Source: Candidatus Thiodubiliella sp.
GTDB lineage: Bacteria; Pseudomonadota; Gammaproteobacteria; PS1; Pseudothioglobaceae
Assembly: GCA_029237605.1 (NCBI GenBank)
Contig: JAQRGB010000001.1
Coordinates: 256,303 to 320,302 of the forward strand
Length of the DNA stretch: 64,000 bases
Direction: 5' to 3'
Shown piece by piece: positions 1 to 8,998 of the stretch. The notes beneath the pieces are model-generated. The model was given only the letters and a program-made list of their open reading frames with translations, ran no database searches and had not been told where the DNA came from. Every line of letters starts with the position of its first letter. Positions within the stretch are counted from its first letter, which is position 1. A program made the position numbers and the translations under genes.

Positions 1-221
1 GTAGTTATTTAGTTGATCCAAAAGTTAGTATACGAGAGTTAAATTTATTATTGCAATTAAACCTATCTGTTGCTAAAGCCAAAACTCTAAATGGTTTAAT
101 TTTAGAAACATTACAAAGTATTCCTAAGCACGATGTCAGTGTAAAAATTGACAATATATTAATTGATGTTGTACAGATTTCTGAGCAAACTATTAGATTA
201 GTCAAGCTTACTAAACTTTGA
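1..221 (+). CDS. CorC/HlyC-family transporter, C-terminal end (partial)
   Basis: The plus strand is open from the window edge (frame starting at base 3) to a TGA at 219-221, giving the last 72 residues of a protein that begins upstream. The segment reads like the transporter-associated C-terminal domain found after the CBS pair in CorC/HlyC/YfjD-type membrane proteins: SIRELNLLL, then KTLNGLILE and a closing beta-rich stretch DVVQISEQTIRLVKL. These proteins are cyclin-M-like inner-membrane proteins linked to magnesium or cobalt handling. The DUF21 membrane part and CBS domains lie outside the window, so the exact subfamily cannot be fixed. A minus-strand reading frame over the same bases is a shadow of this gene. 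Confidence 0.75.
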   Translation, partial: SYLVDPKVSIRELNLLLQLNLSVAKAKTLNGLILETLQSIPKHDVSVKIDNILIDVVQISEQTIRLVKLTKL

Positions 222-762
222 TTATTTTTTAAATTTTTGCTAAAATAGCTAGAATTGTCATTTTATTTTTTGTACTTTTTTGTCTTATTGAATGATTTTT
301 TGGCTTATTGACATCTCAACTGTGTCTATAAAATCTTTATCTTTAATTTTTATATTAACTAAAAATATTGTATAGTCAGATTTAAGTGAGTTAAATGACT
401 TTATAGCTAAAAATATTGTCATGAACAGTTTAATAGTTGCTGAATAATTCAATCATGTCTCATAATTTAGACAATTCCACGCCAATTAATCAGCTCCATA
501 CTTGTTTTTACAAATTCATCTTTTTAATTAAACCTTTATAACAAAATACCAGAGACATAAAAAATTTTAACTTGTTAAAATATCAGAAATTTACATGATA
601 TTAAAACTACTCTTGGTAATAAATAAAATAATAATACATATTTACATCCTTTTTGATACCAGCCTGGAATATCATTGAATTGAATTCATTCTAGCAAAAA
701 ACTACAGTAAATAAACCAAACCAAATAATTTGAAATAATACCAAAAAATTAATAATTGCACT
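222..762. other. Intergenic, no gene seen
   Basis: About 540 bases of very AT-rich sequence between the end of the CorC-like gene and the 3' end of psd. I see no open frame with a recognisable protein, no tRNA-like sequence and no strong hairpin followed by a T-run. It may hold decayed sequence. Confidence 0.5.
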
Positions 763-1635
763 CTACACTAAATTTTGCCCTACCCTAACTGCTACATCTT
801 TGGTTAAATTAAATATTTGATTTGTATTCGACATAAGCATAATAATAGTAGACCCCATATCAAACCTTCCAAATTCTTCGCCTTTTTTAAGTTGAATATT
901 CTGATTTTGATAATTAAAGTGTTGTACTTGCTTCACACACCAAAATGGCGTAATTCTCGTAAGAATAGACGTTGGCTTGCTGTTTAGTTCAGCTTCACGA
1001 ATTGGATTAATTTGTCCGTGCCATACAGTTTGTATTGAACCAACAAAAATGGCCCCTACTAAAATAAATGCACAAACACCGAATTCAGTTGCAAAATAAC
1101 ACACTACACGCTCATTACGAGCAAACAAACCATCTACACTTTGTGCAGTCTTTTTATTGACTGAAAATAAATCACCAGGAATATAATCCATGGCAATCAG
1201 TTTGCCGTTATATGGCATATGGATACGATGATAGTCTTTTGGCGATAGGTAAATTGTGGTAAAAAAACCATCGCTAAATTCACTTGCTTTCTCATTATTC
1301 GCTAACAACTGTTTGACACTATAATTATGATTTTTCGCTTGCACAATTTGCGCATTATTAATGTTGCCAACTTGAGATACAATACCATCTACAGGGCAAA
1401 TAATTGAACTTTTAGAAATAGCTCTAACGCCAGATTTTAGACTACGAGTAAAAAAATCGTTAAAACTCTTATAATCTTCTGCTTGTTCACGTTGAGCCTC
1501 AGACAAATTTATTTGGTATTTTTTAATAAACCAGTGAATAAAGGTATTTTTAAACCAAGTATTTTCAATACGTGCAAAACGAAACATTAATTTTGAGAGC
1601 AAATGCTGTGGCAATAAGTATTGCAGCCAAATCAT
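763..1635 (-). CDS. psd: Phosphatidylserine decarboxylase proenzyme
   Basis: Makes phosphatidylethanolamine from phosphatidylserine at the inner membrane. The 290-residue length is normal for the bacterial enzyme. The maturation site is near the C-terminus, in GRFDMGSTIIML, where self-cleavage between Gly and Ser would create the pyruvoyl group. Most relatives have LGST, so the Met before GST is a mild variant. The conserved PKDYHRIHMP segment carrying the catalytic His is present. The start codon overlaps the proS stop by four bases (ATGA), so the two are probably translationally coupled. Confidence 0.95.
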   Translation of the reverse strand: MIWLQYLLPQHLLSKLMFRFARIENTWFKNTFIHWFIKKYQINLSEAQREQAEDYKSFNDFFTRSLKSGVRAISKSSIICPVDGIVSQVGNINNAQIVQAKNHNYSVKQLLANNEKASEFSDGFFTTIYLSPKDYHRIHMPYNGKLIAMDYIPGDLFSVNKKTAQSVDGLFARNERVVCYFATEFGVCAFILVGAIFVGSIQTVWHGQINPIREAELNSKPTSILTRITPFWCVKQVQHFNYQNQNIQLKKGEEFGRFDMGSTIIMLMSNTNQIFNLTKDVAVRVGQNLV

Positions 1636-3314
1636 ATTAATTTTGATTGAATAAATGCAAGCGCATTATCAAACTTTATTTCTAATTTTTCAGGGTTGTT
1701 TCTTGCTTTGTATTCAACATTGCCATTATCAGCATGAGTGTCGCTAAGTACTATACGATGTGGGATGCCTAAGAGATCGCTATCAGCAAACATAATACCA
1801 GCGCGCTCTTTTCTATCATCAAGCAATACTTCGATATCAGAATCCAAACATTGCTGATATAGAACATCTGCTAAGCCTTTAACACGAGTAGATTTATTGT
1901 AGTTAATTGGAACAATTACCACAGAAAAAGGCGCAACATTTACTGGGAAAATAATACCTCTATTATCATAATTTTGTTCAATTATTGCTGCCACAACACG
2001 CGTAACACCAATGCCATAACAACCCATTATCATCATCATAGCTTTTCCAGATTCTCCAATCACATTGGCATTCATTGCCTTGGAATATTTATCACCCAAT
2101 TGGAAAATATGCCCAACCTCAATACCACGTTTAATCACTAACTTCCCCTTACCATCTGGAGAGGCATCTCCTTCAATAGCATTACGCAAATCAACTGCTT
2201 CAAACTTTATCCCGTCCCAATTAACGCCAGTTAAATGATGATCCCAATGATTTGCACCACAAATAAAATCTACCATCACTTCGGCTGAATAATCCACAAT
2301 CAAATTAATACTTAGATCTTTAACGCCAATAAAACCTTTTTTTAAATCAAGAGACTTAATTTCTTTGTCACTGGCAAATTCAAAATTACCAAATAAGTTT
2401 TGTGTTTTGATTTCATTAAGAGCATGATCTCCACGAAGTGCTAAAGCCTTATAACCATTAGTTGTCTTAATAATTAATATCTTCACACATTGCTTCTGCT
2501 CAACCTTTAAAAATTGAGCAACATCTTCAATACTGGTTATATTTTTAGTTAATACCTTTTCTTCACTAGCACTTGCATCATTAGTTTTTACTTGTTTGGA
2601 AAAAGCCACTTTTTCAATATTAACAGCATAATCAGACTCATCAGAGAAGCAAATATCATCTTCACCAGATTCTGCTAATACATGAAACTCAATAGAACTT
2701 TCACCGCCAATACTACCGCTGTCTGCTAATACTGGACGATAATTAAGTCCGAGACGTTCAAATATTCGACAATAAGTAGCATGCATTTTTTCGAACTCTA
2801 CCCGCATACTATCTTTATCTAAATGAAAAGAATAAGCATCTTTCATAATAAATTCACGCGAGCGCATAACGCCAAAACGAGGGCGAACCTCATCGCGAAA
2901 CTTGGTTTGAATTTGGTAAAAATTCATCGGCAATTGCTTGTAACTATTAATATATTGACTAGCTAGATTGGTAATTACTTCCTCGTGCGTTGGTCCTAAA
3001 CAAAATTCTCTATTATGCCTATCATTAAAGCGTAATAATTCCGCGCCATATTCATCCCAACGCCCTGATTCTTTCCATAACTTTGCTGGTTGAGTAATAG
3101 GCATTAATACTTCTTGTGCATTTGAATTATTCATTTCTTCACGAATGATTTTCTCTATTTTTTGCAGTATTTTCAAACCCATTGGTAAATACGAATATAA
3201 ACCAGATGCAAGTTTAGAAATAAGTCCGGCACGAATCATAAGTTGATGCGATATAATTTGTGCATCATTTGGCGCTTCTTTTTGTGTTGGGATGAGAGCT
3301 TGGCTACTTTTCAT
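1632..3314 (-). CDS. proS: Prolyl-tRNA synthetase
   Basis: Charges tRNA-Pro. The 560-residue protein has the bacterial-type layout: class II catalytic core with motif 2 (FRDEVRPRFGVMRSREF), an inserted editing domain between roughly residues 225 and 385 that would clear mischarged Ala-tRNA-Pro, motif 3 (GCYGIGVTR), and the C-terminal anticodon-binding domain. The start is close to the divergent site-2 protease gene, leaving only 38 bases for both promoters. It is the first gene of a proS-psd pair. Confidence 0.97.
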   Translation of the reverse strand: MKSSQALIPTQKEAPNDAQIISHQLMIRAGLISKLASGLYSYLPMGLKILQKIEKIIREEMNNSNAQEVLMPITQPAKLWKESGRWDEYGAELLRFNDRHNREFCLGPTHEEVITNLASQYINSYKQLPMNFYQIQTKFRDEVRPRFGVMRSREFIMKDAYSFHLDKDSMRVEFEKMHATYCRIFERLGLNYRPVLADSGSIGGESSIEFHVLAESGEDDICFSDESDYAVNIEKVAFSKQVKTNDASASEEKVLTKNITSIEDVAQFLKVEQKQCVKILIIKTTNGYKALALRGDHALNEIKTQNLFGNFEFASDKEIKSLDLKKGFIGVKDLSINLIVDYSAEVMVDFICGANHWDHHLTGVNWDGIKFEAVDLRNAIEGDASPDGKGKLVIKRGIEVGHIFQLGDKYSKAMNANVIGESGKAMMMIMGCYGIGVTRVVAAIIEQNYDNRGIIFPVNVAPFSVVIVPINYNKSTRVKGLADVLYQQCLDSDIEVLLDDRKERAGIMFADSDLLGIPHRIVLSDTHADNGNVEYKARNNPEKLEIKFDNALAFIQSKLI

Positions 3315-3352
3315 TTATAATAACAAAATATAAAAAATATTTAATTTTACCT

Positions 3353-3985
3353 ATGCCTGATTTTCAAACTCTTTTAATTTACATAATTCCTTTAATATTT
3401 GCCATCACTATGCATGAAGTTTCACATGGGTGGGTAGCTAATTTACATGGAGATGCTACTGCTAAAATGCTTGGTAGGTTGACATTAAACCCCGTTAAAC
3501 ACATTGACCCAGTTGGTACAATTCTAGTTCCTGCAATTTTATATTTTACTGGCTCACCTTTTTTATTCGGCTGGGCTAAACCAGTTCCTATTAACTTTAA
3601 TGCCCTTAAATCTCCAAAACGAGATATTATTATGGTCGCTATAGCAGGACCTATATCTAATTTTATTATGGCATTGTTGTGGCTATTAGTTGTTATTTTT
3701 ACTATTGACTTATCTAACAAACCTTTGTTAGATATGGCACAATTCGGCATTACTATAAACTTAGTTTTAGGTGTATTTAACTTATTACCTTTGCCGCCAC
3801 TTGATGGCTCTAAAGTAGTAAGCTCATTATTGCCAAATAGATTATCTTATGAATATGACAAGTTAGAAGATTATGGCTTGTACATATTATTTGGCTTATT
3901 ATTTTTAGGTGTTTTTGAATATATTATTGCACCAATTGTAGGAGCACTACAACACATTATGTACATCACTACTGGTTTAATTTAA
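3353..3985 (+). CDS. Site-2 protease family (M50) membrane protein
   Basis: A 210-residue multi-pass membrane protein. The zinc-binding HExxH motif is HEVSH near residue 22, in the first membrane segment. The second metal ligand is in the NLLPLPPLDGSKV segment near residue 142, the usual NxxPxxxLDG signature of M50 peptidases. This small form without PDZ domains is common in bacteria and resembles the unassigned YwhC-like group rather than RseP. Its substrate is unknown. It diverges from proS and converges with gatB. Confidence 0.88.
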   Translation: MPDFQTLLIYIIPLIFAITMHEVSHGWVANLHGDATAKMLGRLTLNPVKHIDPVGTILVPAILYFTGSPFLFGWAKPVPINFNALKSPKRDIIMVAIAGPISNFIMALLWLLVVIFTIDLSNKPLLDMAQFGITINLVLGVFNLLPLPPLDGSKVVSSLLPNRLSYEYDKLEDYGLYILFGLLFLGVFEYIIAPIVGALQHIMYITTGLI

Positions 3986-4013
3986 TCTAAGAATGATAAA
4001 GATTTATATCTTA

Positions 4014-5447
4014 TTATTTTATAAGTTTTAATCTGAATATTTTATTGATAATTCTAGGGTTAGCCTTACCTTGCGTTGCTTTCATTGCCTCACCTACAAA
4101 AAAGCCTAAAATTTTTTCATTACCTGATTTAAACTGTTCCACTTGTGCTGCATTATTAGCAATAATTTTATCTACAACATTCTCAATTACAGCTGTATCA
4201 GTCACTTGCTTCAAGCCTTTGGTCTTGATAATTTCATCAACATTACCTTTTTCATCCCACATGGTTTTAAAGATATCTTTAGCAATTTTGCCAGAAATAG
4301 TATCATCACCAATACGCCTAATAAGTAACGATAAATCTTGTGCTGAAACTGGTGAATTCTCAATCTCAATTTGATTTCTATTAAGTAAAGCAGAAAGCTC
4401 ACCCATTACCCAATTGACACAAAGTTTAGTATTTGACTCATTGTCTTTGAGAGTTATTTCAAAATAATTGGCTAATGCTTTTTGTGAAGTTAAAACATCA
4501 GCATCGTAATCACTCAAACCTAAGTCCTTAATAAAACGTGCTTTTTTTTCAACAGGCAATTCTGGTAATTGCGCTTTAATCTCAAGCAATAACTCATCTG
4601 AAATTTCAACTGGCAACAAATCTGGATCTGGAAAATAGCGATAATCATTAGCTTCCTCTTTAGAGCGCATCGAACGAGTTTCATGTTTAACAGAATCATA
4701 CAGGCGTGTTTCCTGCAGTACCTCTCCCCCACCCTCTAAAATATCTTGTTGTCTTTGAACTTCAAGGTTGATCGCTTTTTCTAAAAATTTAAATGAGTTA
4801 ATATTTTTCAGTTCAGTGCGAATACCGAGTTCCTCTTGTCCCATTGGACGAATAGAAACATTAGCATCGCAACGGAATGAACCTTCTTGCATATTGCCAT
4901 CACAAATATCGATATAACGTACTAAAGAATGGATCTTTTTAGCATACGTAACCGCTTCAATAGAACTACGCATATCTGGCTCAGAAACAATTTCAAGCAG
5001 TGGTGTGCCTGCACGGTTTAAATCAACTGCTGTGTAATTATCAAACATATCATGCACTGATTTACCCGCATCTTCCTCAAGATGTGCACGTGTTATACCA
5101 ATAATTTTAACGTCTTCATCAACAGTAATATTGATCTCACCTTTACCTACAATCGGCCAATCAAGTTGTGATATTTGATAACCTTTCGGTAAGTCAGGAT
5201 AGAAATAATTTTTTCTATCAAAAACATTACGCTGGTTAATATGCGCATTAACCGTCAAACCAAATTTAATTGCCTTATTGACTGCCTCTTTGTTTAATAC
5301 TGGTAACACACCTGGTAAACCTAAGTCTACCACACAGGCCTGCGAGTTTGGGTCTGCTCCAAAACGCGTAGAAGCAGATGAAAATATCTTAGAATTGGTA
5401 TTGAGTTGCGCGTGAATCTCTAAGCCAATAACTGTTTCCCACTGCAT
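4014..5447 (-). CDS. gatB: Asp-tRNA(Asn)/Glu-tRNA(Gln) amidotransferase subunit B
   Basis: Binds the misacylated tRNA and carries the kinase/amidotransferase step of the GatCAB complex. The 477-residue protein shows the family N-terminus ([13 protein letters not shown]), [18 protein letters not shown], and the C-terminal YqeY-like tail domain. Its start codon overlaps the gatA stop codon by one base, the last gene of gatC-gatA-gatB. Presence of GatCAB implies that Gln-tRNA or Asn-tRNA is made by transamidation here. Confidence 0.97.
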   Translation of the reverse strand: MQWETVIGLEIHAQLNTNSKIFSSASTRFGADPNSQACVVDLGLPGVLPVLNKEAVNKAIKFGLTVNAHINQRNVFDRKNYFYPDLPKGYQISQLDWPIVGKGEINITVDEDVKIIGITRAHLEEDAGKSVHDMFDNYTAVDLNRAGTPLLEIVSEPDMRSSIEAVTYAKKIHSLVRYIDICDGNMQEGSFRCDANVSIRPMGQEELGIRTELKNINSFKFLEKAINLEVQRQQDILEGGGEVLQETRLYDSVKHETRSMRSKEEANDYRYFPDPDLLPVEISDELLLEIKAQLPELPVEKKARFIKDLGLSDYDADVLTSQKALANYFEITLKDNESNTKLCVNWVMGELSALLNRNQIEIENSPVSAQDLSLLIRRIGDDTISGKIAKDIFKTMWDEKGNVDEIIKTKGLKQVTDTAVIENVVDKIIANNAAQVEQFKSGNEKILGFFVGEAMKATQGKANPRIINKIFRLKLIK

Positions 5448-6895
5448 TACACTACCTCTTTTAGTGGTATTTGACTATGGTGCTCAGTTACCTGTTGAAA
5501 TTGGTGCGCTATATTAAGTAGTTTTGACTCAGACCAATAATCGCCAATCATCTGCAAACCAACTGGCATATTATGCGAAAAACCAGCTGGAATACTCATT
5601 CCTGGCAAACCTGCAAGATTTGCACTTAAAGTATAAATATCGGCCAAATACATAGATACTGGATCTTTAAATGATCCTAAGTCAAATGCGGTAGTCGGAC
5701 TGACTGGACCCATAATTACATCAACTTCTTTGAAAGCTTTTTTAAAATCATTACTGATAAGATGCCTGGTTTTTTGTGCTTTAAGATAATATGCATCATA
5801 ATAACCAGAAGATAGCGCATAGCTACCTATCATAATACGACGTTTGACTTCTTCACCAAAGCCTTCTGTTCGCGAACGCAGATATAAATCTTCTAAGTCC
5901 TTAGGTTTGTCACAACGATGACCGAAACGCACACCATCCATACGCGATAAATTAGACGAACACTCACATGGCGCGACAACGTAATAAGTTGGAATAGCAT
6001 ATTTTGAATTTGGCAATGAAATCTCTTTCACACTCGCACCTAGCACTTCAAACTCTTTCACAGCAGCCATTATTTCACTGGCAACATTATTGTCCAATCC
6101 TTCTGAGAAAAATTCTTTTGGCAAGCCGATGGTTAGGCCTTTAATAGAATTATTTAATGACTGCGTGTAATCCTCAACATCACGTTGCGCACTAGTAGAG
6201 TCTTTTTCATCAAAACCTGCCATCACATTTAATACTAGCGCTGCATCTTTAGCTGTTTGTGTTATTGGCCCCGCCTGATCAAGACTTGAGGCGTAAGCAA
6301 TCATACCATAACGAGATACACACCCATAAGTTGGCTTTAAGCCAGTAACGCCACATAAACTTGATGGCTGACGAATAGAGCCACCTGTATCAGTACCAGT
6401 TGCAAATGGCGCTAAACGAGCAGCAACAGCAGCAGCTGAACCACCTGATGAGCCGCCTGGTACTTTGTTTTTATTCCATGGGTTTCTAGTTGCGCCATAA
6501 AATGAACTCTCGTTACTTGAACCCATAGCAAACTCATCCATATTGGTTTTACCCAACATCACCAAACCTGCCTGATTAAATTTGTAACTAACAGTAGCAT
6601 CATAAGGTGCAATAAAGTTATCCAGCATTTTAGAGCCTGCAGAAGTTCTTACACCACTGGTACAAAAAATATCTTTATGTGCGTAAGGAATACCTGTTAA
6701 TATATTTGCGTTGCCTTTGGCTATTCTTTCATCAGCGACTTGCGCTTGCTTGATAGCCATTTCAGTGGTTATAGTGATGAATGCATTTAAATCTGAAGCA
6801 TTAATTTTATCTAGATAATTCTGCACTATTTCAACAGAAGAAAACTCCTTACTTTTTAGTCCTTCAGTTAACTCAGCAATTGTTCTGTCATGCAT
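5447..6895 (-). CDS. gatA: Asp-tRNA(Asn)/Glu-tRNA(Gln) amidotransferase subunit A
   Basis: The glutaminase subunit of GatCAB, an amidase-signature enzyme that releases ammonia for transfer to the tRNA-bound Asp or Glu. The 482-residue sequence has the Ser-cisSer-Lys machinery: the catalytic Lys in PYAHKDIF, and the Gly/Ser-rich signature around [13 protein letters not shown] followed by [11 protein letters not shown]. One-base stop/start overlaps join it to gatC upstream and gatB downstream, so the three subunits should be made together. Confidence 0.97.
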   Translation of the reverse strand: MHDRTIAELTEGLKSKEFSSVEIVQNYLDKINASDLNAFITITTEMAIKQAQVADERIAKGNANILTGIPYAHKDIFCTSGVRTSAGSKMLDNFIAPYDATVSYKFNQAGLVMLGKTNMDEFAMGSSNESSFYGATRNPWNKNKVPGGSSGGSAAAVAARLAPFATGTDTGGSIRQPSSLCGVTGLKPTYGCVSRYGMIAYASSLDQAGPITQTAKDAALVLNVMAGFDEKDSTSAQRDVEDYTQSLNNSIKGLTIGLPKEFFSEGLDNNVASEIMAAVKEFEVLGASVKEISLPNSKYAIPTYYVVAPCECSSNLSRMDGVRFGHRCDKPKDLEDLYLRSRTEGFGEEVKRRIMIGSYALSSGYYDAYYLKAQKTRHLISNDFKKAFKEVDVIMGPVSPTTAFDLGSFKDPVSMYLADIYTLSANLAGLPGMSIPAGFSHNMPVGLQMIGDYWSESKLLNIAHQFQQVTEHHSQIPLKEVV

Positions 6896-7179
6896 TATTC
6901 TATCACTGTCGGTACTAAATAATACTGTTTATCTATCTTTGGTGCGATTGATTGGAAAATTTTTGACTTATCATCTTCTGTGACTTTATCCTCTCTAAGA
7001 CGTTGAGTCATATGTAGCGGATGCGCCATTGGTATAATACCATCAGTGTCAATCTCTCCTAATTGTTCAACAAGTGTTAAAATATTATTTAAATCTTTAA
7101 TGGTTGCGTTAAGTGCATCGCCATCGATACTAAGTTTAGACAAATACGCAATTTGATTAAGCTGAGTATTATCAATCAT
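6895..7179 (-). CDS. gatC: Asp-tRNA(Asn)/Glu-tRNA(Gln) amidotransferase subunit C
   Basis: A 94-residue GatC, the small subunit that wraps around GatA and stabilises the complex. It has the usual N-terminal helix ([12 protein letters not shown]), a middle segment [10 protein letters not shown], and the conserved Pro-containing DGIIPMAHP and LREDKV motifs. It is the first gene of gatCAB and starts 13 bases after the end of an unrelated membrane protein gene on the same strand, which may therefore share its transcript. Confidence 0.94.
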   Translation of the reverse strand: MIDNTQLNQIAYLSKLSIDGDALNATIKDLNNILTLVEQLGEIDTDGIIPMAHPLHMTQRLREDKVTEDDKSKIFQSIAPKIDKQYYLVPTVIE

Positions 7180-7191
7180 GTCAATACTTTG

Positions 7192-7878
7192 TTATAGAAA
7201 TGGCACAGAATTTAAAATACTCATTGGCTTGTCAAAAGAAGAACGAAATATAGAAATATCATTTTGCATCCATAGCATTGACTCTTGCATACCAATCATA
7301 TTATTATTCATTTGTTGCATATTCTCCAACATTGGCTTTAATGATTCCATCTTGGTATTGATTTGCGACATATTCTCAGAAATATTATCCAAATAATTTA
7401 ATTTACTTGAAATAATCGTCATATTTTTACTCATGCTAATAAGATTATTATCCATATTGCCAACTGAATGGTTCATTTGTGCAACATTCTTAGATAAATC
7501 ATTAATACTGCTAACCATAGCTGACATATTACTACCCATTTTCGGATCCATAGCACTTGCTAATTTAGTCATATCTTGTGTAATTGAATAAATAATCATG
7601 AACCCACCAAATGCTAGCAAGCCAAACACAATTAAGGACGGCATAAAGAAATGCTCAAATTTACTATCTGTGCGCTTATCTGCATGCTCTTCTACATTTT
7701 CCAACATTTTCTCTAAATCAGAAATACTAGTACTAATCATTACATCGTTATCATTAACTGCATCATTCTTAATGTTTTTATTTTCTTTAACACTTCTAGT
7801 GCCTCTGACGCTTTTAATATCTTTAGTATCTTTAGTATCTTTAGTATCTTTAGTATCTTTAGTATCTTTATCACTCAT
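7192..7878 (-). CDS. Membrane-anchored coiled-coil protein of unknown function
   Basis: A 228-residue protein I do not recognise as a named family. Residues 1-20 are a charged KDT repeat from tandem 9-bp DNA repeats. Residues 20-75 are hydrophilic. One clear membrane segment lies near residues 78-98 (MPSLIVFGLLAFGGFMIIYS). The rest is Met-, Asn- and Ser-rich with heptad-like spacing, suggesting a periplasmic or cytoplasmic coiled coil. Its start overlaps the aroB stop by four bases (ATGA), and gatC follows 13 bases later, so it is embedded between housekeeping genes in one probable transcript. Similar coiled-coil proteins are seen in Thioglobus-type genomes, but that is recollection, not a search. 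Confidence 0.7.
   Translation of the reverse strand: MSDKDTKDTKDTKDTKDTKDIKSVRGTRSVKENKNIKNDAVNDNDVMISTSISDLEKMLENVEEHADKRTDSKFEHFFMPSLIVFGLLAFGGFMIIYSITQDMTKLASAMDPKMGSNMSAMVSSINDLSKNVAQMNHSVGNMDNNLISMSKNMTIISSKLNYLDNISENMSQINTKMESLKPMLENMQQMNNNMIGMQESMLWMQNDISIFRSSFDKPMSILNSVPFL
7813..7866. repeat. Tandem 9-bp repeat inside a coding region
   Basis: Five perfect copies of TTTAGTATC (7822-7866) preceded by one degenerate copy (TTTAATATC). On the coding minus strand they encode Asp-Thr-Lys triplets at the N-terminus of the coiled-coil membrane protein. The unit is a multiple of three, so copy-number change by slippage keeps the frame. Confidence 0.9.
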
Positions 7879-8951
7879 AAAAAACCCTTAATTATTTGTT
7901 CTAAGTTAGATTGTTGGTAATCATTACTAATAAATGCTTGTCCTATTTTTTCCATCAAAATAAGACGAACCTCTCTATTAATGACTTTCTTGTCAACACT
8001 CATTGCATTCACGAAAGTTTGGTAGTTTATTTTACTGCTAATAACTACAGGTAGATTGGCTTTTTGCAATAAATCTTTGACTAACTGCACTTCTTTATTA
8101 GTAATAAATCCTTCTAATGCCGACAACTTAACTGCCATTAGCATACCTACAGCAACTGCTTCTCCGTGCAGATAAACGCCATAACCCAATGTATTCTCAA
8201 TTGCGTGTCCAAAGGTATGTCCTAAATTGAGCAATGCGCGCTTACCGACCTCCAATTCATCTTGTGCTACAATATTGGCTTTATCCATGCAAGATTGATG
8301 TACAATTTTTATAACTAAATTTTTATCACGAGACATCAAACTATCTATATTATTTTGCAAATAACTTAAAAAATCTGCATTACCTAATAAGCCATACTTA
8401 ATCACTTCAGCCAAACCTGCTGAATATTGTCTATCATCTAAAGTATCTAACGTATCAACATCAATCACCACACATTTTGGCTGATGAAAGCTACCTATCA
8501 TATTCTTGCCTAACGCATGATTTACTCCTGTCTTGCCACCCACGCTAGAATCTACTTGTGAAAGCAAGGTGGTTGGAATTTGAATAAAATCCACGCCACG
8601 CTGGTAACTGGCCGCTGCAAAACCTGTTATATCACCAACAACTCCACCACCTAAAGCGATTAACGTGCAAGATCGGTCAAAACATACCTCTAATAATGCC
8701 GTAAATATCGTATTAACAGTATCTAAAATTTTATACTCTTCTCCATCAGGCAATATAACTTCAATTACCTCAAAAGAAGAAAGCAAATTTTTCACCTTAG
8801 AAAGATAAAGTGGAGCAACTATTGCATCGGTCACAATCATAACTTGTTTACCAGAAATATGACTAATAAGCAATTCTTCCTGGTTAAGCAAGTTCTGTCC
8901 AATGTAAATTGGATAAGATTTTTCACCTAAATCAAGATTTAATTGCTTCAT
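7875..8951 (-). CDS. aroB: 3-dehydroquinate synthase
   Basis: Second step of the shikimate pathway, converting DAHP to 3-dehydroquinate with NAD and a divalent metal. The 358-residue length fits. Visible signatures are the NAD-binding GGGVVGDITGFAA, the IPTTLLSQVDSSVGGKTGVN active-site block, and the metal-binding ALLNLGHTFGHAIE and LHGEAVAVGM motifs. The downstream coiled-coil gene overlaps its stop codon. No aroK is adjacent, whereas aroK-aroB is the common order elsewhere. Confidence 0.96.
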   Translation of the reverse strand: MKQLNLDLGEKSYPIYIGQNLLNQEELLISHISGKQVMIVTDAIVAPLYLSKVKNLLSSFEVIEVILPDGEEYKILDTVNTIFTALLEVCFDRSCTLIALGGGVVGDITGFAAASYQRGVDFIQIPTTLLSQVDSSVGGKTGVNHALGKNMIGSFHQPKCVVIDVDTLDTLDDRQYSAGLAEVIKYGLLGNADFLSYLQNNIDSLMSRDKNLVIKIVHQSCMDKANIVAQDELEVGKRALLNLGHTFGHAIENTLGYGVYLHGEAVAVGMLMAVKLSALEGFITNKEVQLVKDLLQKANLPVVISSKINYQTFVNAMSVDKKVINREVRLILMEKIGQAFISNDYQQSNLEQIIKGFL

Positions 8952-8998
8952 TTAAGATTTTTTATATGATTATTCATAATTACGTAAAAGACTCAATG

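Noticed and set aside
5..205. Minus-strand frame at the left edge
   Set aside because: The plus strand encodes a recognisable CorC-type C-terminal domain over the same bases.
3986..4013. Bidirectional terminator between the site-2 protease gene and gatB
   Set aside because: Only a weak A/T stem with bulges and no clear T-run can be drawn, too poor to call.
7598..7891. Plus-strand frame across the KDT repeat
   Set aside because: It is the mirror of a repetitive coding region. It has no recognisable domain, while the minus-strand protein fits between overlapping neighbours.
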